In this document: positions 54,807-64,000 of the stretch, piece after piece
How the letters are laid out: each line of letters opens with the position of its first letter
How positions within the stretch are numbered: the first letter of the stretch is position 1
Source of the DNA: Rhizomys pruinosus
Taxonomy: Eukaryota > Chordata > Mammalia > Rodentia > Spalacidae
DNA length: 64,000 nucleotides
Reading direction: 5' to 3'
Assembly (NCBI GenBank): GCA_009823505.1
Contig: VZQC01005680.1
Coordinates: forward strand, 8,558,968-8,622,967
Position numbers and translations under genes: made by a program
The notes under the pieces: model-generated
Told to the model about the DNA's origin: nothing
The model's input: only the letters and a program-made list of their open reading frames with translations
The model's database searches: none

Positions 54807-54816
54807 AATCTCTAGT

Positions 54817-55515
54817 ACATGCTCCTGCAGTCTAATGTAACTCCTGCAGGGAAAGGGTGTTAGCCACCCACAGCTAACTAGGAGCTGGCACTTTGGCACA
54901 GGCTGCTGTCTGAAGCCAGACCTGAGTGGCTACCACATCTCAGGCTCTTAGCCTGGGATGGCAGACCACAACCCAGTATGGCTGTGTGATTCCTTCACCA
55001 ATCTAGTTGATGGTTCTCATGACTAGAATTTCAGCCTGGCGCTCGATTGGCTCTCCCTAGGCTATGCCAACAGCAATTAACTCTCCAGGCTGTTGACCTG
55101 CTAGGACTCTGTCCAGCCAAACCATTAGCACACCAGGCTGGTGATACACCTCCTTCTAGCCCTGCTAGTACATGACACTGGAGATTCAGACCTCCTTTGC
55201 CAACATGCCTGCAAAGTAAAAGACCCAGAGATATTGTCAGGTGTTAATGAAGATCCATTTATTGTATGTTGCAAGTCACTTTTATAGACTGAATGACATA
55301 ATCTCTTAAGGCCAATTCCAGATCCCAACATCACAACCCCTGCATACATCACTTGCTACGTGTTCTGCTCAGCATCATGTGGTGGGTCACAAGCTGATGT
55401 CTCATGGTGTGGGGTCAGGGGAGTTTCATGACTCCTGCCTGTAACCCAGGAGATGCTGGCTGAAAACTAGCATATTTTTTCCTAACTCACACTGTATCTT
55501 CCTACATCTCTCCTT
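54817..55515 (-). repeat. ERV LTR (family c)
   Basis: On the minus strand it starts near TGTAGGAAGATACAGTGTGA, has TCTATAAAAGTG (about 55280) and AATAAATGG (about 55259), and ends near 54817. The 3' 75 bp also occur as a fragment at 63145-63225, where they end next to a PBS. It may be a solo LTR, but no TSD was identified. Confidence 0.65.
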
Positions 55516-55729
55516 TTTTATTTTATTATTTTTTTCTGGGAAGCAGGTCAGACCATGGGAGAGGTTAGCATCATGTAGGAATCGGGGTTTGAATATCTAC
55601 TTTCCTAAACCTTTCTTGAGCACCAGGCAGGGGGCAGGCCAAAGCTGAGATTTTGTTTTTTACAATGAAGCCACTTTATGCCCCCCAAACCAACCATGAA
55701 GTGAATGAATTGTAAAGCATAAGTAATGA

Positions 55730-56400
55730 AAGTAAGTAACGTTTATGCAAAACCAATTAGCAAGTAGCTATGTGCGAATTTTGTATAACCCAAAGTTTCC
55801 ATAAACAAATTGGAGAGGGTTGTATGCACAAACATGTTGATCAATTGAGAGTCCAGTCTATATTGCTGTGATCTAATACTTTACCCCAATCTCCTCAGCT
55901 CTTACATTCTAATGTGACCCCCTCTTCTGTGAGTTTTTCCCTAGACTTTGGGGAGGGGGCAAGAGTTGGTGAGATGCAAAACAGTCCATTTTATTTGGAG
56001 GTATCACTTTGGACTCTGGTCTGGTCAGGATTTTTCCTTCCATGTGTTTATCCTAAGGATCCCTTTTAATTCTATTAACAAAACACAAAGTGAGAAGATT
56101 TTAAGTAGCATTAATTATCATGACAAGTTACTCCATAGGCACAGACATAAATATTTAGATGGCATGTTAGTCTAGGAAGTATGGCTTTTCTGTAAAGGAT
56201 GACAAGTTCTTATTGTGGTTTATAACGTCTCCTAATCACTAAAAGGTGCAAGCTTATGGTATCAGCTGTGTGACATTCCTCCAAAGGAGTGAGCTAATAG
56301 CCAATTAATTTTAGGGGTGCACAAATATCAGGGTGCCACTGACTGCACAAATCTCCAGCCAAGTGAAGTGTAGCTGAGCAGTCTTGCTTAACAGGTAGGG
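55730..56400 (-). mobile_element. LINE-1 distal 3' UTR (antisense, diverged)
   Basis: Reversed blocks shared with 34.7-35.2 kb and 24.0-24.6 kb include the GTTGATCAATTGAGAGTCCAG stretch, CTTACATTCTAATG and CTAATAGCCAATTAATTT. Confidence 0.65.
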
Positions 56401-56528
56401 CAATTATCCAAAGGGACAGGCACAAATGCCCATATCACCATACCTTTTAGATGTACAAAAATCTCAACTCCTCCAATGGTACTAAAGTCTGCCCTTATTA
56501 AAATGTTTTAGTTAACTGTTAAACTTTT

Positions 56529-56755
56529 TTTTTTTCTGTATGTGTATGAATGTACTGTCTGCATGCAGGTCTGTGCACCCGTGTCGTGCAATGCCGCGGA
56601 GGTCAGAAGAGGGCGTCGGATTCCCCTGGAACTGGAGTTCTCCTGGAATTGGAGTTTCGGACGGTTCTCGGCCGCCATGTGGGTGCTGGGGATCGAACCC
56701 GGTTCCTCTGTAAGAGCGGTCGGCGCTCTTAACCGCTAGGCCATCTCTCCAGCCC
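56529..56755 (-). mobile_element. B2/B3-type SINE (antisense) with TSD
   Basis: It carries the 17-bp duplication and intact CpGs. Perfect 15-bp target-site duplications AACTGTTAAACTTTT lie at 56514-56528 and 56756-56770. Confidence 0.95.
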
Positions 56756-56770
56756 AACTGTTAAACTTTT

Positions 56771-57100
56771 AAAGATTATATAATTATATCTGACCTTGAT
56801 ACCTCTCGTTAAAGAATTTACTTTCTATTTTTGTTCCTTCAGTTATGTAAGGTTTACCTCCAGCCAGTTTCACCTCTGTAAAACAACAGATGTTAGTATT
56901 AGGTATTAAACATAAGCCAGGTCAAATATAGCACTGGATATTTCTATTATTTATGCATAAATTATTGCAGCAAAGCATGAGTGAGGGGCATTAGTTTAGC
57001 TAATTCTTTAGAATCTGTAGTTGTTCTCCTTTAGAAGCTCATTGTCAGAGAACATGACCTTGGTATTCTCTTTAATTAATTTTGGAGGATAATGAGTATC
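56771..57100. other. No feature seen
   Basis: AT-rich, no recognised element. It may be part of the ERV relic that follows. Confidence 0.25.
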
Positions 57101-57480
57101 CCTTTAAGAGATTTTATGCCTGTTAGTCAAAGGAAGCAGTCAACCATGTCCCATAAGGGGCCACTGTCATAATAGTTGGCTTTTAACCCAGAAAGATGCC
57201 AGCAGTATCACTCACGTGTCACCCTGTGTGTTGGTCCCCTGTGAAGTGGTCTTTTCTCAAATTTCTCTCAATTTTTCCTTGATGTCTTGTTGAGACACAC
57301 GCTTTGTGGCCTCCGGTTCATTTCTCCAGTCCAAGGGCATACACATTTTGTTGGCACCCAATTTTGTTGTGTCTCTGTCTGTGGGAACACATAAGCAAAT
57401 TCTTTTTCCATAGTTTTAAGATTTAAAAATTTCAGAGTAGATTCTTCTCTATTTAACTGTATCCCAGAAACAGTCATATG
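57101..57480 (-). pseudogene. Possible betaretroviral pol/env relic
   Basis: The minus-strand open piece 57477-57268 reads LKTMEKEFAYVFPQTETQQN, then a WVPTKCVCPWTGEMNRR-like stretch. This could correspond to an integrase end or envelope start in ERVK elements. Evidence is weak and no partner copy is in the window. Confidence 0.25.
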
Positions 57481-58115
57481 CCTCCCCCATTTTTTAAATT
57501 TTTATATTTTGATCTATAGACAGGAACTAAGTTGTTAAGCTTTATTAAATTTACTCAAACTGTTTATCATTGGAATGTATACTGTTGATTTAGGAAAGCA
57601 AAACTTAGTTCTTTTAGTCAAATTATTTTGTAGACAATGAAATGTCACAGGTGATAACGTACAATACATAAAGTATAGAGAATATTTGGGTACATTAATG
57701 CCAAAGTTATTATTAGAAATTTAGTTCAAACTAGGAGTAAAACAAATATTAGCAACAATCTGTATCCCCAATTAGTTTAAGTGTATTACCATTTTTTATA
57801 AAAAATATTTAAACAATTTTATATAATATATGCTTTTAAATTTTTAGTAGACCCTTAAATACCATATAATATGTAGACAAAGCTTAGGCAAAAACTGAAC
57901 ACCTGTCAAATAAATTTTGAACAGACATATATTTTCCTCTTTAATACTATTTGACTGGACTATGACTCTGGAGAAACCAAGTCCATTAACTTATATTGTT
58001 TATTTTGTATTTCTGTATAAATGTTTACTTAAATACCTCTATGTGTAAAAATATAACAGTTATTCTGAACACATTATTCTGAACACGGTTAAAACCTTAC
58101 AGAGTAGGTTTTAAA
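57481..58115. other. AT-rich, unassigned
   Basis: No ORF, SINE or LTR seen. Confidence 0.3.
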
Positions 58116-58120
58116 TGGCC

Positions 58121-58146
58121 AATCTTTCTTTCTTTCTTTCTTTCTT

Positions 58147-58189
<43 letters not shown>
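58121..58189. repeat. (TTTC)n(TC)n microsatellite at a SINE tail
   Basis: It directly adjoins the poly(T) end of the following antisense B1, consistent with expansion of a degenerate SINE tail. Confidence 0.93.
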
Positions 58190-58196
<7 letters not shown>

Positions 58197-58345
58197 GTCT
58201 TTTTGAGACAGGGTCACTCTGTAGCCCCAGCTGTCCTGGAACTCACTCCATAGACCATGCTGGCCTTGAACTCATGAAGATCCGCCTACACCTGCCTCTG
58301 CCTCACAAGTGCTAGGAATAAAGGCGTGTGCCACCACACCCAGCT
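58190..58345 (-). mobile_element. B1 SINE (antisense), full length
   Basis: The body spans GAGACAGGGTCACTCTG to GTGCCACCACACCCAGC. Flanks TAAATGGCC (58111-58119) and TAAATGACC (58346-58354) may be diverged target-site duplications. Confidence 0.93.
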
Positions 58346-58913
58346 AAATGACCCACCTTTTACAAACCCTTGTAGATATTTTATTTAGCCTTAAAGACTA
58401 AAACTTTATTAACACAAGTACTATGAAAACCTGTTTGAATATTTGTCTCAGGTGAGGAAGGAACAAAAGCAGTGGTGGCAGTATATACCCAGTAAAGACA
58501 AATAAATGACAAACAACTATATTTTTTGTTGGAATTAATTTATTTGTTAGCTGTTAATTAGATTAACAGACCTGAGTCTGAGATGAAATAGACAAGTTCA
58601 ACTCAGAGGCAGCCTATCACTGTATTCAAACACAGCAGTAATTATACACTACTAATTTATATAAGACCACTTAAAAACTGATAATACCAAAAGTATATTA
58701 GAACACAAGCACATACACACACACACATACACACGTGTGTGTGCACGAACACACACACACACACACACAGCATTAAAGTGAAGAGATTGTTAGAGAGACC
58801 TGTGGGAAATAAGTTACATTATTGCTTAATACTCAGTGAGAAACACAAAATCATTTACAAAATTATGTTGCAGGTTTTCCTGTTGTAGGAATAATTAGAA
58901 TAGGTTTTCTCAG
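58346..58913. other. Unassigned, with (CA)n at 58704-58770
   Basis: The CA array is interrupted by ACGTGTGTGTGCACG, giving a local inverted repeat. Otherwise no feature. Confidence 0.4.
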
Positions 58914-59071
58914 TGTGGTGGTTTGAATGATAGTGTCCCCCATAGTCTTTAAGTATTCAGACATTTTGTCTTCAGTTGGTGGCGCTGTTCTTGGAGGTCT
59001 TAGAAGGTGTGGCCATGCTGGAGGAAGTATGTCACTGGGGGCAGGCTTACTGAGTTTAACAAACCTTGCAG

Positions 59072-59124
<53 letters not shown>

Positions 59125-59306
59125 TCCCATGCTCATTGCGAGATATGACCCTCAGCTTGCTGCTCCAGCCCCGGCCACCATGCTTCCCACCACAATGGAC
59201 TCTGAGTCCCTGGAACCATCAATCGTAAGCTCAAATAAACTCTTCCTTTTATAAGTTCCCTTGCACACGGTGGTTTTATCACAGCAACAGAAAAGTTACT
59301 AATACA
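58914..59306 (+). repeat. MaLR 5' LTR
   Basis: TGTGGTGGTTTGAATGATAG at the start and GTTACTAATACA at the end, 393 bp. It contains AATAAA near 59236 and a (TC)n run at about 59076-59121. Confidence 0.94.
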
Positions 59307-59309
59307 GTT

Positions 59310-59330
59310 ATTTGGTACCAGAGAGTGGGC
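59310..59330 (+). promoter_or_regulatory. MaLR primer-binding-site-like sequence
   Basis: TTTGGTACCAGAGAGTGG follows the LTR by a few bases. It resembles the TGGTACCAGGAGTGG site of the ERVL element at 10077, supporting common ancestry. Confidence 0.6.
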
Positions 59331-59626
59331 TGTTGGCTGTGAAGAACCTGACCATGTGGATGTTTAGAGAAATGTGGAAGACTTTGGAACTTTGGACTAG
59401 AAAAGCTGTTGACTACTGTAAACAGAGCTTAAAGGGCCATTCTAGTAGAAGCCTGCTGCAAAAACTGTAGTTCCAGGAAAATAAAGACTTAGGCAGCAAC
59501 TGGGATATTTTGATAAAGAGTCTGGCAGCAGTTTGCCCACAGCTCAAATGCTTGCATGATGCTAAGTTGAAAAGCAATGGACTAATGTCTTTGGAAGAGG
59601 ATATTTCAAGATAGCCTAATGTAGAA

Positions 59627-60259
59627 ATGGTGGTGTGGCTATTAATGGTGAATATTGTACAGATCTACAGTGAAGAAGAGCATATGGGGCAGAAAGAAAT
59701 GCAGAATGTACAGTTTGGATTTGAAAACCAAACTAGGAAGATTAAAGGTGGTGCCAAGGCATGTAAAGGAGAGGTTCCTTTTGATAAGGAGATTAAAGTG
59801 ATTAAGGAGAGGCCTAGCTATTTACAAGTAAACAATGGAAAAGATGAGATTAAAGTGATTAAGGAGAGTCCTAGCTATTAACAAGTAAACAATGGAAAAG
59901 GTAATATTAAAGTGATTAAAGAGGGGCCTCGAGATTTACAAGTAAGCAACAGAAATAGTAACTCCAGGGCAAGACCACATCCAGCTAATCCTCAAACCTT
60001 TGAAAGAAAAATACTGAAAGGGTTTTCTGCTCCAATAATTTTGGGGCAGAGAAAAGTTGCAAATGTTGTTGAAATAGGCCAGGGTCCATCCCAAACTTGC
60101 AGCCAAACTTGGCAGTTTAATTCACGTGGTGCTGGCTTTAGAGGCATGAAGTTTGCAAGAGTGAAGGGGTCTTCAGTTCTTCCTCCACGCTTTCAGAGAG
60201 CTGCCAAGGTCAGGCAGAGTGCAGCAGGGGTGTCCCTGAATAAAGAAGGCTCTAAATAG
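59627..60259 (+). pseudogene. MaLR internal ORF remnants with 20-residue repeat
   Basis: Two open pieces (59627-59881 and 59912-60259) in the same phase are separated by a TAA near 59879. The first contains two copies of an EIKVIKE(R/S)PSYLQVNNGKD-type unit, and a third diverged copy crosses into the second piece (IKEGPRDLQVSN). The second piece is rich in basic residues, P and G. No known domain is recognised. MaLR internal regions are usually thought of as gag-derived and degenerate. Confidence 0.6.
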
Positions 60260-60767
60260 GCCATTGCGTGAAGCTGTGAATGTGAAGCTTGGTTGGCAGC
60301 AGAGACCCCATGAAGACATTGGAGACGCCAGAGCTGTGAGGTATTTGCCAAGGAGAGCTACATACAGGGAGTGGTACCAGCCTGAGGAAGAGATCCATGT
60401 TGCACGCAATCCTGGAAGAGCTAAGCCATCTAAGCCCTTTGGAAGTAAATTTCCAGAAGTCGCACATGGAGCTACTGGACTTGCTGCTTGCCCTGCTGGT
60501 TTTCGGTCTTGTTTTGGTCAAGTATTTCCTCACTATGCCTCTGTTCTTCCCTTTTGTAATGGGAATGTGTATTCAGTTCTACTGTATGTTGGGAGTATGT
60601 AATTTGTCTTTCGATTTTACAGGAGCTTACAGTTAAGAGATTGACCTGGGTCTCAGAAGAGACTTTGGACTGTAGACTTTTGAATAGAATTGAGACTGAT
60701 AAAGACTATGGGTGCTTTTAAGGTTGGACTAAATGCATTTTGCATTTTATATGGTAAGGAGCCTATG

Positions 60768-60784
60768 GGGGCCAGGGAGTGGAA
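60768..60784 (+). promoter_or_regulatory. MaLR polypurine tract
   Basis: GGGGGCCAGGGAGTGGAA directly before the 3' LTR fits a PPT. Confidence 0.6.
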
Positions 60785-60941
60785 TGTGGTGGTTTGAATG
60801 ATAGTGTCCCCCATAGGCTTAAGTATTCAGACATTTTGTCTCCAGTTGATGGCACTGTTCTTGGAGGTCTTAGAAGGTGTGGACATGCTGGAGGAAGTAT
60901 GTCACTGGGGGCAGGCTTACTGAGTTTAACAAGCCTTGCAG

Positions 60942-60992
<51 letters not shown>

Positions 60993-61175
60993 TCCTGTGC
61001 TCATTGGGAGATGTGACCCTCAGCTTGCTACTCCAGCCCCAGCCACCATGCTTCCCACCAAAATGGACTCTGATTCCCTCTGAACCATCAAACATAAGCT
61101 CAAATAAACTCTTCCTTTTATAAGTTCCCTTGCTCATGGTGGTTTTATCACAGCAACAGAAAAGTTACTAATACA
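60785..61175 (+). repeat. MaLR 3' LTR
   Basis: 391 bp, the same ends as the 5' LTR. (TC)n at about 60950-60990; AATAAA near 61103. Confidence 0.94.
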
Positions 61176-61214
61176 CTCAGCAACATAGAAACACCTGAGA
61201 TAAAAGGCAGTTTA

Positions 61215-61312
61215 GGGCAGGGTTTCCCTCTAGCTGCTATCCTTTAGCTACGCATGTAGACAAGGTTGGGTTTGAACTTTTACAAAGGTCCACGTGTCTC
61301 TGTCTCCAACAC
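61215..61312 (-). mobile_element. Decayed B1 SINE (antisense)
   Basis: GCAGGGTTTCCCTCTAGCTG and GTAGACAAGGTTGGGTTTGA blocks match antisense B1 with many changes. Confidence 0.6.
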
Positions 61313-61785
61313 ACTAAAATGAAAACCTATATTGTTAGTTAATCATAAACGGCAATTAAGATGAACTGGTGATTTAGGGCAAGTGTTGGAGCTTGCCTTG
61401 AACACAGATCACAAAACAAATCATGAGACAAGCACAGCCAGGATGTCTGTAGGTTCAAAAGTCTTTTTTTTTTCCAGGGGTCCTCTTCCATATATAGATT
61501 TAGAAACACATTAGGATTAACTCCTGAGCAAAGCTTCAAAGTAGGATGAGTTTAAAGATTACAATAACTTTTGATGCCTAAGACTTTTTGATTAAACAAT
61601 TAATTGATTGTGCACATATTTTTCTTATAAGATATTTAGGGTATCCAAAGATTAAAGTAAAATATTACATCCCAGTCTGGTATGTCAGGATGAAAGAAAA
61701 AAAATTAATATGGCCACGATTAATAATTATCTCCAAAAATATCACAAAAAGACAACAGAATTAGGTGACCTTTCCGCCCATAGAT

Positions 61786-62342
61786 TGTCATTGTTCAATG
61801 TCTTTGAGTCACATGTGACTGAATTCTGTCCACTGTCCTTCCCTTCTTGGCTCAGCTCCAGGACTTGTCCCCTGCCTGCAGGCCGACAGTCTCTAGGCTT
61901 TGCTCCTGCAAGAAGAGAGGAGGGAAAACCACAGGAGATCACCCATGGAAATGAGCGGACTCACACGCAGAGAGTTGGGGAGAATAGGAACTCCATTTAT
62001 TTTCTGTCACTGAGGTCTATATATTGAAGACTACTGTTCTCTGGGCAAGGAAGTGGGGGGCAGGTGGAAGGGAGGGGTGAGCCATCTTGATTCTAATTAG
62101 GGGGCTGCAGAGCTCCAGTGTGTGCAACAAGTAACTAGATGTGTGACATTTTGCTCAATGCCTCAAGGGAAGGGGCCTGGAACTTTGCAGAGATAGAGCA
62201 AAGCAAAAAATCATTGTAATATCCCGAAACTTCCTGCTACAGATAACTCTAAAAGCCCACGGAAATATCAGATAATGGGAGATTTCCAGGACAGGTCTTA
62301 CAAGTTCTCAATTCAAGCCACACACAAAGTTTCATTCCCACA
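61786..62342 (-). repeat. Solo ERVK LTR with 6-bp TSD
   Basis: Complete LTR of the 43860-44444 family: minus-strand start TGTGGGAATGAAACTTTGTG and an end in CAATGACA. Flanks ATAGAT (61780-61785) and ATAGCT (62343-62348) form a 6-bp duplication with one mismatch, the length expected for betaretroviral integration. It has no internal sequence and so arose by LTR-LTR recombination. Confidence 0.9.
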
Positions 62343-62348
62343 ATAGCT

Positions 62349-63113
62349 AACACTTTAACATCAGTTGTGAGACAAAATATTCTCTCAGAAAAATCTCCAG
62401 CTATGTGCTTACTAACAAGCTGGTCCCTTGACAAACTATAGATTTCACATTATTAGCAAAGGAAGAGGTATAATGAACCCTGGATTAGATTAAAGAGAAC
62501 ATTTACAGTTTGTTACAGAATGAACCCAGAAAAGTTAAGAGTGTAACACAGTTACACTAGAACTAGTGTAGAACTAGAACCCACTTAGGACCAGGTTGAA
62601 ATTGAATAAAAACATTTTAGAAAGAGAGGTAGGGCAGAATTGAAAAGACTTGAGCCTGTTAAAGGCCCTAATTAACATTACAAAGGCATGAGCTCTTGGT
62701 CTCTTAGTTGAGTGTCAGAACAAAGCCAGGAGGATTTTTCAAATGAAGAGGCAGGCTTGAGTTAAATTACAGGAAGTGATAGCAGGAGGTTGGGTGGATC
62801 CTTTCAAAGCACAGTTAAGCTTCTTCTGGCTTTTCACAGATTCGCACACAATCCACTATCCTGGTGGACAAATTAGGTGGGGAGCTAGTAACACCCAAGC
62901 CCAGATGAGGCAGGAGGTTAGTGACCTTCATAGCTTCCCAATTGTATAGGAAGCAGGTGGAGCCAGGCCTCCTGGAAAACCAACTACCTCCTGTCTTTCT
63001 CCCATGCTTCCAAAGGAGAAGACCCACCTACCCCATAGGACAGATATGGCAGTGGGAGGGGTTAAGAAGAGAAGAAAGTTGACAGCAACAAGGCAGGATA
63101 GTGGGGTGTGCAT
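62349..63113. other. Unassigned; may include ERV leader at its end
   Basis: No coding signal. The last part lies downstream (minus strand) of a PBS and splice donor and may be retroviral leader or gag. Confidence 0.3.
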
Positions 63114-63225
63114 CTTACCTTCTGCCTCACGCTGTGGTGCCATATGTAGTATGTGCTCCTGCAGTATCATGTAAGTCCTGCTGGGAGGGGGGTGTTAACT
63201 GCCCACAGATAACCAGGCACTGAAA
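63114..63225 (-). repeat. LTR 3' end with PBS and splice donor
   Basis: Minus-strand order: LTR end (63225-63145, matching the 54817 LTR end), a PBS-like TGGCACCACAGCGTGAGGC (63142-63124), then AGGTAAG (63120-63114). Only the tail of the LTR is present. Confidence 0.6.
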
Positions 63226-63390
63226 AGGAACTCTGAATGGCCAAATCATGAAGATTACAATTCAGAAAAATGTTGTGGAAGAGGGACTAGTAAGATTTTA
63301 AGAGCCAGGGAGGTGATGCAAGACCAAATGGAAATGAATCCTACCAGCTTTTGGGACCCTGGTCATATGTGCATACAGAATTGTTATCAG

Positions 63391-63645
63391 GGCTGGAGAG
63401 ATGGCCGAGCGGTTAAGAGCGCCGACCGCTCTTACAGAGGAACTGGGTTTGATCCCCAGCACCCACATGGCGGCTGAGAACCGTCTGAAACTCCAATTCC
63501 AGGAGAACTCCAGTTCCAGGGGAATCCGAGACCCTCTTCTGACCTCCGCGGCATTGCACGACACGGGTGCGCAGACTTGCATGCAGACAGTACATTCATA
63601 CACATACAGAAATAAATAAAAATTAATAGAAAAAATTAAAAAAAA
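63391..63645 (+). mobile_element. B2/B3-type SINE with TSD
   Basis: Full length, with an A-box (TGGCCGAGCGG), a slightly altered B-box (GGTTTGATCCC) and the 17-bp duplication. Perfect 14-bp target-site duplications AGAATTGTTATCAG at 63377-63390 and 63646-63659. Confidence 0.95.
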
Positions 63646-63734
63646 AGAATTGTTATCAGAACACACAAGGTGGCTAGACAAAAACCCAGCAGCAGAAATG
63701 GGTAGCAAAACCCTTCAGTCCAATTTAGACACAC

Positions 63735-63837
63735 TCCTTTTTCCAGGCTCCCCACCTCACCCCAGTTCATGCATTCTGCCATACATGTCTTGCATCTTTT
63801 TCTCAGTCTTTTTAAAGTTTTTCTCTGCAGAAGTTTA
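63735..63837 (-). mobile_element. LINE-1 3' UTR end (antisense)
   Basis: Matches 48270-48370 in antisense (CATGCATTCTGCCATACATG, CTTTTTCTCAGTCT). It stops at the N at 63838. Confidence 0.75.
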
Positions 63838-63838
63838 N

Positions 63839-64000
63839 TTTGTGGATGTTAGCACCAAATCCTAGTTGAAAGTCGCTTGATGAAAAGTTTATTTATTTTT
63901 TCCCCCCCTTTTTATCTAGAGTGCAACTAGGTTGTTATAATGTGAATACCTTAATGGCACTCTAGAAGTGACTGCATATTTTCATATTTGAATTGTGGTA
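63839..64000 (+). mobile_element. LINE-1 ORF2/3' UTR junction (sense), to window edge
   Basis: TTTGTGGATGTTAGCACCAA matches the sense sequence just after ORF2 at 35770. It continues to the window end with less clear homology. Confidence 0.6.

Larger units (their letters stand above)
58914..61175 (+). mobile_element. Complete MaLR (ERVL-type) element, 2.26 kb
   Basis: The structure is 5' LTR, PBS-like site, noncoding-dominated internal region, purine-rich tract and 3' LTR. A perfect 5-bp target-site duplication CTCAG lies at 58909-58913 and 61176-61180. MaLRs are non-autonomous relatives of ERVL, without pol. The LTRs differ by about twenty substitutions by eye (outside a TC array), so this is not a recent insertion. 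The internal ORFs are short. Confidence 0.93.

Noticed and set aside
58927..61137. ORFs with long SLSLSL tracts in the MaLR LTRs
   Set aside because: They translate (TC)n runs inside LTRs; both LTRs give the same pattern.
1..64000. Host protein-coding exons
   Set aside because: No ORF outside transposable elements shows a recognised domain or a consistent exon-like layout with splice sites.

Overview
The window looks like gene-poor, repeat-saturated mammalian DNA from a muroid rodent. The evidence is the co-occurrence of B1 SINEs (7SL-derived), tRNA-derived B2/B3-type SINEs with intact pol III boxes, rodent-type LINE-1 copies, an ERVL element, a MaLR element and several betaretrovirus-like (ERVK) LTRs. 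Genus cannot be fixed from sequence alone. The youngest-looking tRNA SINEs are B3-like rather than classical mouse B2, which hints at a lineage other than mouse or rat. I found no host protein-coding exon, rRNA or functional tRNA gene, and nothing bacterial (no operons, no CRISPR). All long ORFs belong to transposable elements.

Layout. 1-3.4 kb: 5'-truncated LINE-1 ORF2 (+) carrying a B1. 3.67-18.34 kb: a same-strand nest of three retrovirus families. A gammaretrovirus-like provirus (LTR, Pro-type PBS, gag, pro, pol) is cut inside integrase by an ERVL element (LTR, PBS, gag, pro-RT-RNase H-integrase-dUTPase). That element is cut in its dUTPase by an ERVK element (LTR, gag, pro, part of RT) which ends abruptly. 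18.3-26.3 kb: old LINE-1 debris, a 25-copy 28-bp minisatellite, SINEs and possible solo LTRs. 27.3-37.5 kb: LINE-1 copies on the + strand, including an ORF1/ORF2 deletion chimera, a head-to-tail junction of two ORF2 segments, and a 31.3-35.2 kb stretch with so many one-base indels that it looks like unpolished sequence. 37.5-43.8 kb: microsatellites, an LTR with a hexamer array, GA-rich tracts, and AT-rich DNA with one B1. 43.86-47.87 kb: a minus-strand ERVK provirus whose pro, pol and most of env are deleted, plus an extra LTR copy. 47.9-50 kb: a perfect 38-bp-arm palindrome and a minus-strand LINE-1 with clear target-site duplications. 50-56.5 kb: minus-strand ERVK pieces (env tail, PPT, LTR, PBS, splice donor in one run), further LTRs and LINE-1. 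58.9-61.2 kb: a complete MaLR element with two LTRs and a 5-bp target-site duplication. 61.8-64 kb: a solo ERVK LTR, a B3 SINE and an assembly join.

How the parts act together: autonomous LINE-1 supplies the machinery for B1 and B2/B3 insertion, as shown by poly(A) tails and 12-20 bp target-site duplications. The ERVs are layered, so nesting order gives relative ages (gamma older than ERVL, older than ERVK, older than the B1 in its gag). No element is intact. The best-preserved coding tract is the ERVL pol frame, open for 463 codons over RT and kept in one phase for about 3.3 kb.

I found no convincing new biological system. The most informative signals are rearrangements: an inverted copy of gag DNA inside an ERVK LTR, a gag-env deletion provirus, a PPT-LTR-PBS arrangement implying tandem proviruses, and a strand flip at a single N. 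Identities are by eye, without alignment or database search.
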